NCBI GenBank assembly: GCA_050186335.1 | Contig: JBFWYO010000008.1 | Coordinates: 1 to 64,000 of the forward strand | Origin: JBFWYO01 sp050186335 | Lineage (GTDB): Bacteria > Pseudomonadota > Alphaproteobacteria > Bin65 | Length of the DNA stretch: 64,000 nt | Direction: 5' to 3' | Shown: one piece after another, positions 17,654 to 26,854 of the stretch | How positions within the stretch are numbered: the stretch's first letter is position 1 | How the letters are laid out: every line of letters starts with the position of its first letter | Translations under genes and position numbers: made by a program | The notes under the pieces: generated by a model | What the model was told of the DNA's origin: nothing | The model's input: only the letters and a program-made list of their open reading frames with translations | Databases searched by the model: none

Positions 17654-18787
17654 CTACGACTCGTTGTCGAAGCGGCCGATTTTGGCCTCGCGATGGGTGT
17701 GAATGCTGAGGATCAGGCCGAACCCGAACATCAGGGTCATCATCGACGTGCCGCCGTAGGAGACCAGCGGCAACGGCACGCCGACCACCGGCAGCAGGCC
17801 CATCACCATGCCCATATTGATGAACACATAGAGAAAGAAAGTGAAGGTCACGCCGATCGCCAGCAGCCGACCAAACTGGTTGCGCGAACGCAGGCTGGCG
17901 ACGATCCCGTACCAGACGATCAACCCATACAGGCACAGCAGGATCAAGCCGCCGACCAGGCCCCACTCTTCGGCCAGGATCGACAGGATGAAATCGGTGT
18001 GCATTTCGGGCAGGAAATTCAGGTGAATCTGCGTGCCCTGCAGCAGCCCCTTGCCGAACACGCCGCCCGAGCCGAACGCGATCTTCGACTGGATGATGTG
18101 ATAGCCGGTGCCGAGCGGGTCGGTCTCCGGATCCATGAACGTCAGCAAGCGCTGTTTCTGGTAGTCGCGCAAATAGTGCCAGGCGACCGGAATCGCCGCC
18201 GCCGCCGCCGCCAGCACGACCGCGAACTTCCACAATTTGACGCCCGCCATGTAGAACATCACCGCCCCCACCACGAGCAGGATGACGGCGGTGCCGAGGT
18301 CCGGCTGCTTGAGCACCAGGCCGACCGGCACCAGGATCATCAGCGTCGGCACCACGAGCCGGATCGGCCGCTTGACGTCGTCGAAGTTCGATTTGTGGAA
18401 ATAGCGCGCCAGCGCGAGCACGAGCGCGATCTTGGCGACTTCCGACGGCTGCAGCCGGATGACGCCGAGATTGAGCCACCGTTCGGCGCCCTTGGACAGG
18501 ATGCCGACCACGTCGACGGCGATCAGCATGACGATCGAAATCGCGTAAATCACGTACGCGTAGCGCAGCCAGAGCCGTAGATCGGTGACCGCGACCGCCA
18601 GCATGATCAGAAATGCGATGGCGAAGCGGCCGATCTGGCGCGTGGCCCACGGGTCGTATTTGCCGCCGGCCGCCGAGTACAGCAGCACCACGCCGACCGC
18701 CGCGACCGCGATCAGCAGCAGCACCAGGCCCCATTGCATGGCGCCGAGCCGTGACACGATGGACAACATTTCGGGACGGCGCGCCAT
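17654..18787 (-). CDS. mrdB: Rod shape-determining protein RodA (SEDS peptidoglycan glycosyltransferase)
   Basis: 377 residues, about ten membrane segments. SEDS motifs visible include GAERWLNLGVIRLQPSEVAKIALVLALARYF, KQPDLGTAVIL, ESDPLGxGYH-like DPLGTGYHIIQSKIAFGSGG, FLPEMHTDFILSILAEEWG and the C-terminal LPLVSYGGTSMM. RodA polymerises glycan strands with PBP2 in the elongasome. The start at 18787 shares one base with the mrdA stop (TGATG), so translation is coupled. The frame is open far upstream of this, but only as out-of-frame mrdA. Confidence 0.97.
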   Translation of the reverse strand: MARRPEMLSIVSRLGAMQWGLVLLLIAVAAVGVVLLYSAAGGKYDPWATRQIGRFAIAFLIMLAVAVTDLRLWLRYAYVIYAISIVMLIAVDVVGILSKGAERWLNLGVIRLQPSEVAKIALVLALARYFHKSNFDDVKRPIRLVVPTLMILVPVGLVLKQPDLGTAVILLVVGAVMFYMAGVKLWKFAVVLAAAAAAIPVAWHYLRDYQKQRLLTFMDPETDPLGTGYHIIQSKIAFGSGGVFGKGLLQGTQIHLNFLPEMHTDFILSILAEEWGLVGGLILLCLYGLIVWYGIVASLRSRNQFGRLLAIGVTFTFFLYVFINMGMVMGLLPVVGVPLPLVSYGGTSMMTLMFGFGLILSIHTHREAKIGRFDNES

Positions 18788-20697
18788 CAACGCCCCCGTA
18801 TCATCGTGGTGGCGTCCTGGCGCATGTCGGGCGCCAGCGCCACGTTGCCCGAACGCCGGCGCTGGCATTCCAGCAGGATGTCCCGCACCGCGGGCGCCGC
18901 CACCGCGCCGCCGCCGCCGCCGTGCTCGACGATCACCGTGCAGGCATAGCGCGGCGCGTGTGCGGGCGCATACCCGACGAACAGTGCGTGGTCGCGCTGC
19001 TCCCAGGGCAGATCCTCGTTGCGCTTGACGCCGCTGGCACGTTCGGCCGGCGTGATGCGGCGCACCTGCGAGGTGCCGGTCTTGCCGCCCATGGCGTATT
19101 CCGGATCGACGATGCGCGCGCCGAAGGCGGTTCCGCCCGGTTCGTTCACCACGCCGTTCATGGCGTCCACCACCGCCTTCAGATGCGCCGGATCGACGCC
19201 AATATCGTTGAACGCCGGCGTCGGCAACAATTTGTGCGATTTCGGATTGGCCGGATCCATGGTGCCGCGCACCAGGCGCGGAAGCACGGCTTTGCCACCG
19301 TTGACCATGCGCGCCGTCATGAACGCCAGCTGCAGCGGCGTCGTCAGCACATAGCCTTGCCCGATCCCTGACACCACGGTTTCGCCGGGATGCCATTTCG
19401 GATCGCGCGAGTTCAGGCTCTTCCAGGCCACGGTCGGGATCAGGCCCGAACGTTCGCCGGGGATGTCGATGCCGAGCCGGCTGCCGAGGCCCAGGCGATG
19501 CGCCATGTCGGCGATGCCGTCGATGCCGACCTTCAGCGCGGTCTGGTAGAAGAAGACGTCGCACGACTGCTTGAGGCCCCACAACAACTGCATGGCGCCG
19601 TGGCCGCCGCGCTTCCAGCAGTGGAAGCGCGCGCTGCCGAGGTCCAGATGGCCATGGCAGCTGACCGAATAATTGGGATTGATGACGCCGGCTTGCAGCC
19701 CGGCCAGCGCCACCACCATTTTGAAGGTCGAGCCGGGTGAGTATTGCCCGGCGATCGACTTGTTGGTGAGCGGCGCCTTCGGATCCTGCAGCAGGTCGCG
19801 CCAGATGCGCCCGCGCACGCCCTTGTTGAACGCGCCCGGATCGAAGCTCGGATGATTGGCGAGCGCGAGAACGTCGCCGTAATCGACGTCGACGACCACC
19901 GCAGCCGCGCTGTCGAATGCGCTCAGGCGCCGGGCGCAAAATTCCTGGAGTCCGCCGTCGAGCGTGCTGAGCACGTCCAGGCCGGGCTGGCCCTCGCGGC
20001 GCGACAGCTCGCGCTGCACGCGGCCCGACGCGTTGACTTCGACCTGGCTGGTGCCGCCGGTGCCGCGCAGGAGGTCGTCATGGGTCTTCTCGATGCCGCT
20101 CTTGCCGACGCGGAAATCGGGCTGGAACATCAGCGGATCGGCGTCCTCGATCTGTTCGTCTTCGGCCGGCGGACCGACATATCCCAGGACATGCGCCGCC
20201 GCCGCACCCAGCGGGTACGTCCGGGTCAGGCCGGGCTCGACGTAGATACCGTGCAGATCCGGCGCGTTGACTTCGATGCGCGCCACCTGTTCCCAGCTGA
20301 TGTCGGTGAATAGGGTTACCGGCGCGTGAATGCGCTGGCGCTTGATCTCGCGCTTGATGCGGATGCGATCGTCGTCGGAAATGTCCATCGTCGACGACAG
20401 CATATCGAGCGCAGCATCGATGCCGCCGGTGCGCTCGGCCACCATGACCACGCGATAATCGCCCCGGTTGGTCGCGATCGGTTTGCCGAAGCGATCGAGG
20501 ATGCGCCCGCGCGGCGGAATCAACAGCCTCAGGTTGATGCGGTTTTCGTCGGCCAGCAGCGTATATTTCTCTGCCTCGAGCACCTGCAGCTGGTACATGC
20601 GGCCGAACAGCGCCGACAGCAGCAACAGCTTGCCGCCGCCCAACAGCACGGCGCGGCGGGTGAAGGTGCGGGACTGGTCGCGATCCTTGCGGGCCAT
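18787..20697 (-). CDS. mrdA: Penicillin-binding protein 2 (MrdA), peptidoglycan DD-transpeptidase
   Basis: 636 residues. An N-terminal membrane anchor (about 13-32) is followed by the pedestal segment RGRILDRFGKPIA and the transpeptidase domain. Active-site motifs are S323-x-x-K326 (PGSTFKM), S378-C-D (KQSCDVF, the usual SxN reads SCD as in other PBP2) and K539-T-G (GGKTGTS). It cross-links peptidoglycan during lateral growth together with RodA and the MreBCD scaffold. One base separates it from mreD upstream. Confidence 0.97.
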   Translation of the reverse strand: MARKDRDQSRTFTRRAVLLGGGKLLLLSALFGRMYQLQVLEAEKYTLLADENRINLRLLIPPRGRILDRFGKPIATNRGDYRVVMVAERTGGIDAALDMLSSTMDISDDDRIRIKREIKRQRIHAPVTLFTDISWEQVARIEVNAPDLHGIYVEPGLTRTYPLGAAAAHVLGYVGPPAEDEQIEDADPLMFQPDFRVGKSGIEKTHDDLLRGTGGTSQVEVNASGRVQRELSRREGQPGLDVLSTLDGGLQEFCARRLSAFDSAAAVVVDVDYGDVLALANHPSFDPGAFNKGVRGRIWRDLLQDPKAPLTNKSIAGQYSPGSTFKMVVALAGLQAGVINPNYSVSCHGHLDLGSARFHCWKRGGHGAMQLLWGLKQSCDVFFYQTALKVGIDGIADMAHRLGLGSRLGIDIPGERSGLIPTVAWKSLNSRDPKWHPGETVVSGIGQGYVLTTPLQLAFMTARMVNGGKAVLPRLVRGTMDPANPKSHKLLPTPAFNDIGVDPAHLKAVVDAMNGVVNEPGGTAFGARIVDPEYAMGGKTGTSQVRRITPAERASGVKRNEDLPWEQRDHALFVGYAPAHAPRYACTVIVEHGGGGGAVAAPAVRDILLECQRRRSGNVALAPDMRQDATTMIRGR

Positions 20698-20698
20698 C

Positions 20699-21214
20699 TC
20701 AGGCGTTCCGCAAGGTGGCGCGTTGCAGCAACTGCAGCAGACGCGCGACGATCGGGAACAGGGCCACGGTCAGCACGCACTGGAAGATCGCCGGCAGTCC
20801 GTTGACCGAGAAGCCGGCCAGGGCCGAATTCAGCGCCCAATGGAAAAACGACCAGACCGAAGCGGTCACCGCGAAACCGAGCCACAGCACGCCAAAGGTG
20901 CGGCCGTAGATCAACTCCGACTGGCGTCGCAGCACCGCCTGCACGATCAGCAGCACGAACGACGACAGGCCCAGCGGGGTGCCGCGCAGCAAATCCTCGA
21001 ACAGGCCGAGCGCGAACACGGCGGTATACGGCATCAGTTCGCCGCGCCAGACCGTCCAGCAATAGACCGCCATCAGGGCGAAGCACGGCATGATGCGGCC
21101 GATATCGGGAATCGGCAGCGGCGCGATCGAGACCAACACCAGCACGAACGCGCTCAGGACGGGCACCGAGCGGCGCCCGAACCCATCCAGCGAGTGGGCC
21201 CAACTGTCGGTCAT
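20699..21214 (-). CDS. mreD: Rod shape-determining protein MreD
   Basis: 171 residues with five to six hydrophobic segments and the typical PLPIPDIGRIMPCFALMAVYCW and LGLFEDLLRGTPLGLSSF stretches (the MreD-conserved D-L-L-x-G-x-P-L-G core). It is an inner-membrane member of the elongasome. The start overlaps the mreC stop by four bases (ATGA at 21214-21211). The frame is open further upstream but that is out-of-frame mreC. Confidence 0.94.
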   Translation of the reverse strand: MTDSWAHSLDGFGRRSVPVLSAFVLVLVSIAPLPIPDIGRIMPCFALMAVYCWTVWRGELMPYTAVFALGLFEDLLRGTPLGLSSFVLLIVQAVLRRQSELIYGRTFGVLWLGFAVTASVWSFFHWALNSALAGFSVNGLPAIFQCVLTVALFPIVARLLQLLQRATLRNA

Positions 21215-22095
21215 CGCCGGGGCACTTCGCCCAGGGCGCGCGTCGGCTTGTTGCCGGGTACCGCGCCCGGGCTCTCGATTTCGAGAATTTTGACCTGGCC
21301 CAGCCGGTTCCAATTGACCGCCGGTTGCACGCGAATTATCGGCCCATCGACCTCGACGACGATGCCGGCCAGCAGGCCGGGGGGTATCAGGCCGCCATGC
21401 CCGGAGGTGACCAGCCGGTCGCCCTTCTCGACCTGGACCGTACGCGGCAAGTAGACCAGCCGCGGCCGCTCGGTATTGTCGCCGGCCAGCACGGCCTTCT
21501 CGCCGTTCTTTTCCAGCAGCACGGGAATCCGCGAATTCACGTCCGTGATCAACATGACGCGCGACGAGCGCTCGCCGACCTCGGTCACGCGGCCGGCCAG
21601 CCCGTCCCCGCTGATCACGGCGCGGCCCTTCTCGATGCCGTCGCGCAAGCCCGCGCGGACCAGGAGGCTGCGCACGTAGACGCCGCCGGTGTCGGCGATC
21701 ACGCGCGCCGCGACCGCCTTGATCTGATCGCGCGGGCCGGCATTGAGCAGGCGCCGCAACTCCTTGTTCTCGCGCTCGAATTGGCGATTCTGGGTTTCCA
21801 GTTGCCGCAGCCGCGCGACTTCCGCCTTCAACTCGGCGTTCTCGCGCTGAACCGTCTTGATCTCCTCGAACGAGGTCGCCCAATTGCCAACCGATTCGAA
21901 CGGCTCGGCGACGGCCTCGAACAGCGGCGTGAAGAAGCCGGACAGTGCGGTCCGGGCGCGTTCGGCCCACGGCGCATCGACCTTGCCGATGACGATCAAG
22001 GCCAGCGAAGCGACCAGCAGAATCACCAGCGAGAAACGCTGCAACCACAGCCGCAGATAGGAAAGCCGATTGTTCGAGCGTCCGCGCCGCATCAA
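21211..22095 (-). CDS. mreC: Rod shape-determining protein MreC
   Basis: 294 residues: a cytoplasmic start rich in Arg, one membrane helix (about 22-37), a coiled coil (about 72-115, with heptad-like VARLRQLETQNRQFERENKELR), then the periplasmic beta-domain with VIADTGGVYVRSLLVRAGLRDGI and GLAGRVTEVGERSSRVMLITD. MreC organises the lateral-wall synthesis complex and binds PBP2. About 118 bases separate it from mreB upstream, a gap that contains an 11-base tandem repeat. Confidence 0.95.
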   Translation of the reverse strand: MMRRGRSNNRLSYLRLWLQRFSLVILLVASLALIVIGKVDAPWAERARTALSGFFTPLFEAVAEPFESVGNWATSFEEIKTVQRENAELKAEVARLRQLETQNRQFERENKELRRLLNAGPRDQIKAVAARVIADTGGVYVRSLLVRAGLRDGIEKGRAVISGDGLAGRVTEVGERSSRVMLITDVNSRIPVLLEKNGEKAVLAGDNTERPRLVYLPRTVQVEKGDRLVTSGHGGLIPPGLLAGIVVEVDGPIIRVQPAVNWNRLGQVKILEIESPGAVPGNKPTRALGEVPRR

Positions 22096-22192
22096 GGCTG
22101 CGCACTCCTTCGCCTTTTACCTCCCGCGCGGCTGTGGCGCGCGGTGCCTCGAAACGTCCGATATCCGGCCGCCGACCGGTTCAGGCTGACCT

Positions 22193-22225
22193 AATAGGCA
22201 CTCAATAGGCACTCAATAGGCACTC
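22193..22225. repeat. Three perfect 11-bp tandem repeats overlapping the mreB stop codon
   Basis: AATAGGCACTC occurs three times without interruption at 22193-22203, 22204-22214 and 22215-22225. The mreB stop (TGA, plus-strand bases 22213-22215) lies within the array. The period is not a multiple of three, so gain or loss of units beyond the first would leave the protein unchanged but deletion into the first could shift the C-terminus. Confidence 0.97.
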
Positions 22226-23253
22226 ATCAGCAGCGATTTGAAACGCCGCATATCCTCGAGGCACCGCCCCGTGCCCAACGCCACGCAGGATAACGGGTCG
22301 TCCGCGATCGAAACCGGCAGGCCGGTGGCCTGGCGCAGCACGAAATCGAGGTTCGACAGCAGCCCGCCGCCGCCGGTCAGCATGATGCCCTTATCCACGA
22401 TATCGGCCGCCAGTTCCGGCGCCGTGTGCTCGAGCGAGGTCTTGACCGCCTCGATGATCGCGCTCACCGGTTCGGCCAGGGCTTCGGCGATCTGCCGTTC
22501 GCTGATGACCAGCTCCTTGGGTACGCCATTCATCAGATCGCGGCCCTTGACCGAGATCATCCGCCCATCGCCGCCGCGCGGCAGCGCCGCCGAGCCGATT
22601 TCCTTCTTGATCCGTTCGGCGCTGGTTTCGCCGATCAGGACGTTATGGTTGCGGCGGATGTAGGCGATGATCGCGTCGTCCATCTTGTCGCCGCCGACGC
22701 GCACCGACTTCGAGTAGACAATGCCGCCGAGCGACAGGACCGCCACTTCCGTGGTGCCGCCGCCGATATCGACCACCATCGACCCCGTGGGCTCGGTCAC
22801 CGGCAGACCGGCGCCGATCGCCGCCGCCATCGGCTCCTCGACCAGGAACACGCGGCGCGCGCCGGCGTGTTCTGCGGATTCCTGGATCGCGCGGCGTTCG
22901 ACCGCGGTCGAGCCCGACGGCACGCAGACGACGATCTGCGGGCTGGCGAAGGTTCGGCGGTTGTGCACTTTGCGGATGAAATGCTTGATCATTTCCTCCG
23001 CGACCTCGAAATCGGCGATTACGCCGTCGCGCAGCGGGCGGATGGCCTGAATGTTGCCCGGCGTTCGGCCGAGCATCATCTTGGCTTCCTCGCCGACCGC
23101 GAGCACCTGGCGCTTGCCCTTGATTTCGGTCAGCACCACGACCGACGGCTCGTTCAACACGATGCCGCGGCCCTTGACGTACACGAGCGTGTTGGCCGTG
23201 CCGAGATCGATGGCCATATCGCTGGATAGCAGTCCGAGAAGTCCGGAAATCAT
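22213..23253 (-). CDS. mreB: Rod shape-determining protein MreB (bacterial actin)
   Basis: 346 residues. Actin-fold nucleotide-binding motifs are clear: phosphate 1 DLGTANTLVYVKG near residue 16, the connect segment, phosphate 2 VVDIGGGTTEVAVLSLGG and the adenosine motif LTGGGGLLSNLD. MreB filaments direct the elongasome. First gene of mreBCD-mrdAB; the promoter presumably lies in the long gap upstream. The C-terminus ends at LLMSAY within the tandem repeat array. Confidence 0.98.
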   Translation of the reverse strand: MISGLLGLLSSDMAIDLGTANTLVYVKGRGIVLNEPSVVVLTEIKGKRQVLAVGEEAKMMLGRTPGNIQAIRPLRDGVIADFEVAEEMIKHFIRKVHNRRTFASPQIVVCVPSGSTAVERRAIQESAEHAGARRVFLVEEPMAAAIGAGLPVTEPTGSMVVDIGGGTTEVAVLSLGGIVYSKSVRVGGDKMDDAIIAYIRRNHNVLIGETSAERIKKEIGSAALPRGGDGRMISVKGRDLMNGVPKELVISERQIAEALAEPVSAIIEAVKTSLEHTAPELAADIVDKGIMLTGGGGLLSNLDFVLRQATGLPVSIADDPLSCVALGTGRCLEDMRRFKSLLMSAY

Positions 23254-23958
23254 TTTCTCTAACCGATTGTGCCTGGTTCACCCCACCGGACGGCGACGCC
23301 GCCCGGTCTTTATTCCGCCGCCGCCTTCGTTAGTAACGCGCCGTCCTTTCACGCACGTGGTTTCCGCACCATCCAGCGGCGAGAATCGGCGCGCGAGTCG
23401 GTTCGCGCGCCAAGTCGCCGGTCGATGTATATGAATCGCCTTGCGGCGCAGCGGAAAACGCCATCGCAAAGATCCTTGGATGCCGGTCGCGGCGACGGCC
23501 ATTCCCCCAGAAACGCGGGGGCACGATCATCGTCCGTTCTGAACACCCTCAAGGATCAGGCCGAGCGGTCGCTTGGTCGCTGTCGCCGATATCGAAGCCT
23601 CTGGGAGCGGGTTCGATCCGACCGTGCCTTCGCGGCGCACGGAGATATCAACAACCCGCCCTCGTCTACCCTTCGACATCCGCGCCGCGGGCTTCGCAAC
23701 CCGACTGCCCGATCGGGATTAAGTCCCCAAAATACAACGGAAATATGACCGATTTGAGGGCGGAACCGGGGCACCGGACCGCCCGCCTCTCGTCAATCGC
23801 CGCGTCGAACCTGTTTACTTTGAGTCATGCGGCGCGTGCAAGACGAAACCGGCCGCAAATCGCGGTTTTTCCGCGCGTTTCCTGCGCGTCACGGTTAACG
23901 CGTGCTAAACGCGGTTAGCGCATTCGACGGCCGACTTATCCACAGAAAAACTAGCCCG
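23254..23958. other. 705-base gap upstream of mreB; no convincing gene
   Basis: No open frame here has a plausible start, ribosome-binding site or family resemblance on either strand. The part next to mreB must hold its promoter. A consensus DnaA box sits at the far end (23936-23944), next to a run with two related GGTTAACGCG / GGTTAGCGC segments (23893-23921). A T-arm-like GGTTCGATCC near 23610 has no matching acceptor or anticodon arm. Confidence 0.6.
23936..23944 (+). promoter_or_regulatory. Consensus DnaA box TTATCCACA
   Basis: A perfect match to the TTATCCACA DnaA-binding consensus, in a noncoding gap 14 bases past the end of the FAD monooxygenase gene. Only one perfect copy was noticed in the gap, so this is not by itself an origin. 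Confidence 0.5.
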
Positions 23959-25602
23959 TCAGTGCCCGGTGACCCGCGCAAGGATGGCGTCCGCATCATC
24001 CGGCGCGCGTTGGCCGCGCCACGCCACGTGATGATCGGGCCGCAGCAGCACAAGCGGCGCGTTGTAGAGATCTGCAACCTGCGGTTCCGCGATGTCGCAC
24101 AGCGCGAGGGGCACATTGCGGCGTTTGGCGGCGGCCAAAAACGAACTCGCATCCGCCGGCTGCGCGCCGGTGCGCAACAACGTAAAGCCAGGGCCGAAGC
24201 GATCGAACAAAGCGCCGCCGTCCGTTAGCCAGACATGCGGCGCGCGACCGCCGGGCACCGACGACGGCGTATAGACGAACGGATCGTCGACCGGCGGCGC
24301 GGCGCCATCGTGCGCGATCAGCGGCGAATCGTCGTAGCGCGCGCCTAACTGAATGCCGAGCGACGCGAATTCCTCGCCGAAAGTGCTCAAATATTTCCCG
24401 AGTTCGGCGCGCGCGGCCGCGCCGGCAGCATTGTCCTCTTCGAGTTCCGGCTTGACGACGACCTTGGCGACCATCTGCTGGAACATGCGCGAGCAGGACG
24501 TATTGCGAATGCCGATCTTTTTGCGCTCGCCCTCGTAGGATTCGATGAGCTTTGGCCCACCCCAGCCTTCGTACAGCGCCCACAATTTCCAGGACAGGTT
24601 CGCGACATCGTCGATACCGGTGTTCATGCCGAACCCGCCGGTCGGCGTGAACAGATGCACGGCATCGCCGGCCATCAGCACGCGGCCGATGCCGTATTTC
24701 TCCGCGACCAGCGCCAACCCGGCGGTCCACGGCTTGATCGAGATCATCTGCACCGGCACGTCCATGCCGACCGCGGCGAGCACCAGCGGCGTCGGATCGT
24801 GCTTGGTTTCGTCGGCACCGGGCGGCAGGCGCGACAGCCCGGCGTAGTCGCCCTTGCCGTCCATGGCGACGAAGGCGCAGCGCGCGGTCGGCGCCATCGT
24901 ATAGGCCTGCCACGCCTGTCGCGCGCGCGTCAGCTCGGCCATCTTGGGCGAGCGCATATAGAACGACAGCATGCGTCCGGCCATGAACGCCTCGTCGCCG
25001 CCGGCCTGGCCGTCGTAGCGAATGCCGAGATTGCGCCGCACCGTGCCGAGCCCGCCGTCGCAGCCGACCAGCCAATCGGCGCGCCATGTTTCGCGCTTGC
25101 CCGTCGCCACTTCGACCAGATCGGCTTCGACGTGCGTGGCTTTGTCGGCAAAACTCTCGAGCCGCCAGCCAAAACGCAAATTGGCCGCCTTCAAAGTCTT
25201 GGCATGGCGATGCAGCACCGGCTCGACGTAAAACTGGTTGGCGCGGTGGATCGGCTCGGGCGTCAACCTTGCGTAGGGATTGGTGTTGCGATTTTCGTTC
25301 TTCTGGCGCGGCGTCGGCATCGGCAGGCGCGCGATTTCCGGGCCGTTCATGCGGGTGAAATATGCGACGTCGGTCGGGTAATCGAGCGGCAGGCCCGTCT
25401 TGCGGATCTCATCCGCGATGCCCAGCCGGCGGTAATGCTCCATGGTGCGCGAATTGTGCGTGTTGCCTTGCGGATGCGCGGCGGTGCTCGGTCCCTCGTT
25501 GACCAACAGGCACGGCACGTTGCGTGTCGCCAATTCGATCGCCAGCGCCAGCCCCACGGGACCGCCGCCCACGATCAAGATCGGCGTTGTTTGTCCGGAC
25601 AT
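23959..25602 (-). CDS. FAD-dependent aromatic hydroxylase (PheA/TfdB-like monooxygenase)
   Basis: 547 residues. The Rossmann fold GGGPVGLALAIELATRNVP is at the N-terminus, the DG-type motif near ADWLVGCDGGLGTVRRNLGI and the second FAD motif at RVLMAGDAVHLFTPTGGFGMNTGIDDVANLSWKL. A thioredoxin-like C-terminal region follows, as in phenol and chlorophenol 2-monooxygenases. The enzyme would use NAD(P)H and oxygen to hydroxylate an aromatic ring. It stands alone between mreB and ilvC with its own likely promoter, so the substrate cannot be read from context. Confidence 0.92.
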   Translation of the reverse strand: MSGQTTPILIVGGGPVGLALAIELATRNVPCLLVNEGPSTAAHPQGNTHNSRTMEHYRRLGIADEIRKTGLPLDYPTDVAYFTRMNGPEIARLPMPTPRQKNENRNTNPYARLTPEPIHRANQFYVEPVLHRHAKTLKAANLRFGWRLESFADKATHVEADLVEVATGKRETWRADWLVGCDGGLGTVRRNLGIRYDGQAGGDEAFMAGRMLSFYMRSPKMAELTRARQAWQAYTMAPTARCAFVAMDGKGDYAGLSRLPPGADETKHDPTPLVLAAVGMDVPVQMISIKPWTAGLALVAEKYGIGRVLMAGDAVHLFTPTGGFGMNTGIDDVANLSWKLWALYEGWGGPKLIESYEGERKKIGIRNTSCSRMFQQMVAKVVVKPELEEDNAAGAAARAELGKYLSTFGEEFASLGIQLGARYDDSPLIAHDGAAPPVDDPFVYTPSSVPGGRAPHVWLTDGGALFDRFGPGFTLLRTGAQPADASSFLAAAKRRNVPLALCDIAEPQVADLYNAPLVLLRPDHHVAWRGQRAPDDADAILARVTGH

Positions 25603-25640
25603 CCGATTCCCCTCGATCCAATCCTCGAGCCCAAACGAAA

Positions 25641-25671
25641 TGGGCGGCCGAGCGTAAAGCCGGGCCGCCCA
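25641..25671 (-). terminator. Hairpin downstream of ilvC
   Basis: TGGGCGGCC (25641-25649) pairs with GGCCGCCCA (25663-25671), nine perfect base pairs with a 13-base loop, 29 bases past the ilvC stop. On the minus strand it is followed by TTTCGTTT, a weak T tract, so termination is probable rather than certain. Confidence 0.6.
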
Positions 25672-25699
25672 AATCGCAATCGAGCCGCAGCCCGACGAT

Positions 25700-26719
25700 T
25701 TAGTTCTTCGCCTTGTCCACGAGCCGATTGGCTTTGATCCACGGCATCATGGCGCGCAGCTTTTCGCCGACCTCTTCGATCGGATGCTGCGCGTTGTTGC
25801 GGCGCGTGGCCTTGAAGCTGGTCTGGCCGGCGCGGTTTTCCAGGACCCATTCTTTGGCGAAATTGCCGGACTGGATTTCTTTGAGGATCTTGCGCAGCTC
25901 GGCGCGCGTGGCGTCGGTCACGATGCGCGGCCCGCGCGTATATTCGCCGAACTCGGCCGTGTTCGAGATCGAATAGTTCATGTTGGCGATGCCGCCTTCG
26001 TAGATCAGGTCCACGATCAGCTTCACCTCGTGCAGACACTCGAAATACGCCATCTCCGGCGCGTAGCCTGCCTCGACCAGCGTTTCGTACGCCGCCTTGA
26101 TGAGCTCCACCAGGCCGCCGCACAGCACGGTCTGTTCGCCGAACAAGTCGGTTTCGCATTCCTCGCGGAAATTGGTCTCGATCACGCCGGCGCGGCCGCC
26201 GCCGATCGCCGAGGCATAGGACAGCGCCAATTCGAGCGCGTTGCCCGAGGCGTTCTGCGCCACCGCGACCAGGCACGGCACGCCGCCGCCGCGCGCATAT
26301 TCCGAACGCACGGTATGGCCCGGGCCCTTGGGCGCGATCATGAACACGTCGAGATCGGGGCGCGGTTCGATAAGGTTGAAATGGATATTGAAGCCGTGCG
26401 CGAACGCCAGCGCGGCGCCCTGTTTCATGTTCGGCTTGAGGTCGTCGCTGTAGATCTGCGCCTGCAGTTCGTCGGGCGTCAGCATCATCATGACGTCGGC
26501 CCACTTGGCCGCTTCGGCCGGGCTCATGACCTTGAAGCCCGCACCCTCGGCCTTCTTGACCGTGGCCGAGCCGGGGCGCAGTGCGATGACGACGTCCTTG
26601 GCCCCGGAATCGCGCAGGTTCAGCGCGTGGGCATGGCCCTGGCTGCCATAGCCGACAATGGCGATCTTCTTGCCCTTGATCAGGTTCACATCGGCATCAC
26701 GGTCGTAATACACGCGCAT
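25700..26719 (-). CDS. ilvC: Ketol-acid reductoisomerase (class I)
   Basis: 339 residues, the usual class I length. N-terminal Rossmann motif GYGSQGHAHALNLRDSG, NADP-binding RPGSATVKKAEGAGF, then GPGHTVRSEYARGGGVPCLVAV, ETNFREECETDLFGEQTVLCGG with the Mg-binding acidic residues, and YFECLHEVKLIVDLIYEGG. It converts acetolactate and acetohydroxybutyrate to dihydroxy acids in isoleucine/valine synthesis. It follows ilvN by 135 bases on the same strand. Confidence 0.98.
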   Translation of the reverse strand: MRVYYDRDADVNLIKGKKIAIVGYGSQGHAHALNLRDSGAKDVVIALRPGSATVKKAEGAGFKVMSPAEAAKWADVMMMLTPDELQAQIYSDDLKPNMKQGAALAFAHGFNIHFNLIEPRPDLDVFMIAPKGPGHTVRSEYARGGGVPCLVAVAQNASGNALELALSYASAIGGGRAGVIETNFREECETDLFGEQTVLCGGLVELIKAAYETLVEAGYAPEMAYFECLHEVKLIVDLIYEGGIANMNYSISNTAEFGEYTRGPRIVTDATRAELRKILKEIQSGNFAKEWVLENRAGQTSFKATRRNNAQHPIEEVGEKLRAMMPWIKANRLVDKAKN

Positions 26720-26854
26720 CTGCGGTCTCCTCTTGTCCTCGAATTCGGTCCTGCCGGCCCGCGGCCTGGCAGCGGGGTCCGGCGAAAGTCGGGCATGGGT
26801 ATGGCGGTCGGCTCCGGCCGCGTCAACTGCGATTCCGTCGCCCCCGAAACCCGC

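Noticed and set aside
18788..19939. N-terminal extension of the mrdB frame into mrdA
   Set aside because: The extra residues are out-of-frame mrdA sequence; RodA homology starts exactly at the ATG at 18787.
23600..23625. T-arm-like GGTTCGATCC, possible tRNA
   Set aside because: No acceptor partner, D arm or anticodon arm can be found around it.
23269..23748. Plus-strand open frame upstream of mreB
   Set aside because: Low-complexity Arg/Ser-rich translation, no ribosome-binding site, no family resemblance.
23254..23958. Replication origin
   Set aside because: Only one perfect DnaA box, no clear AT-rich unwinding region and no origin-associated genes such as dnaA, dnaN or hemE nearby.
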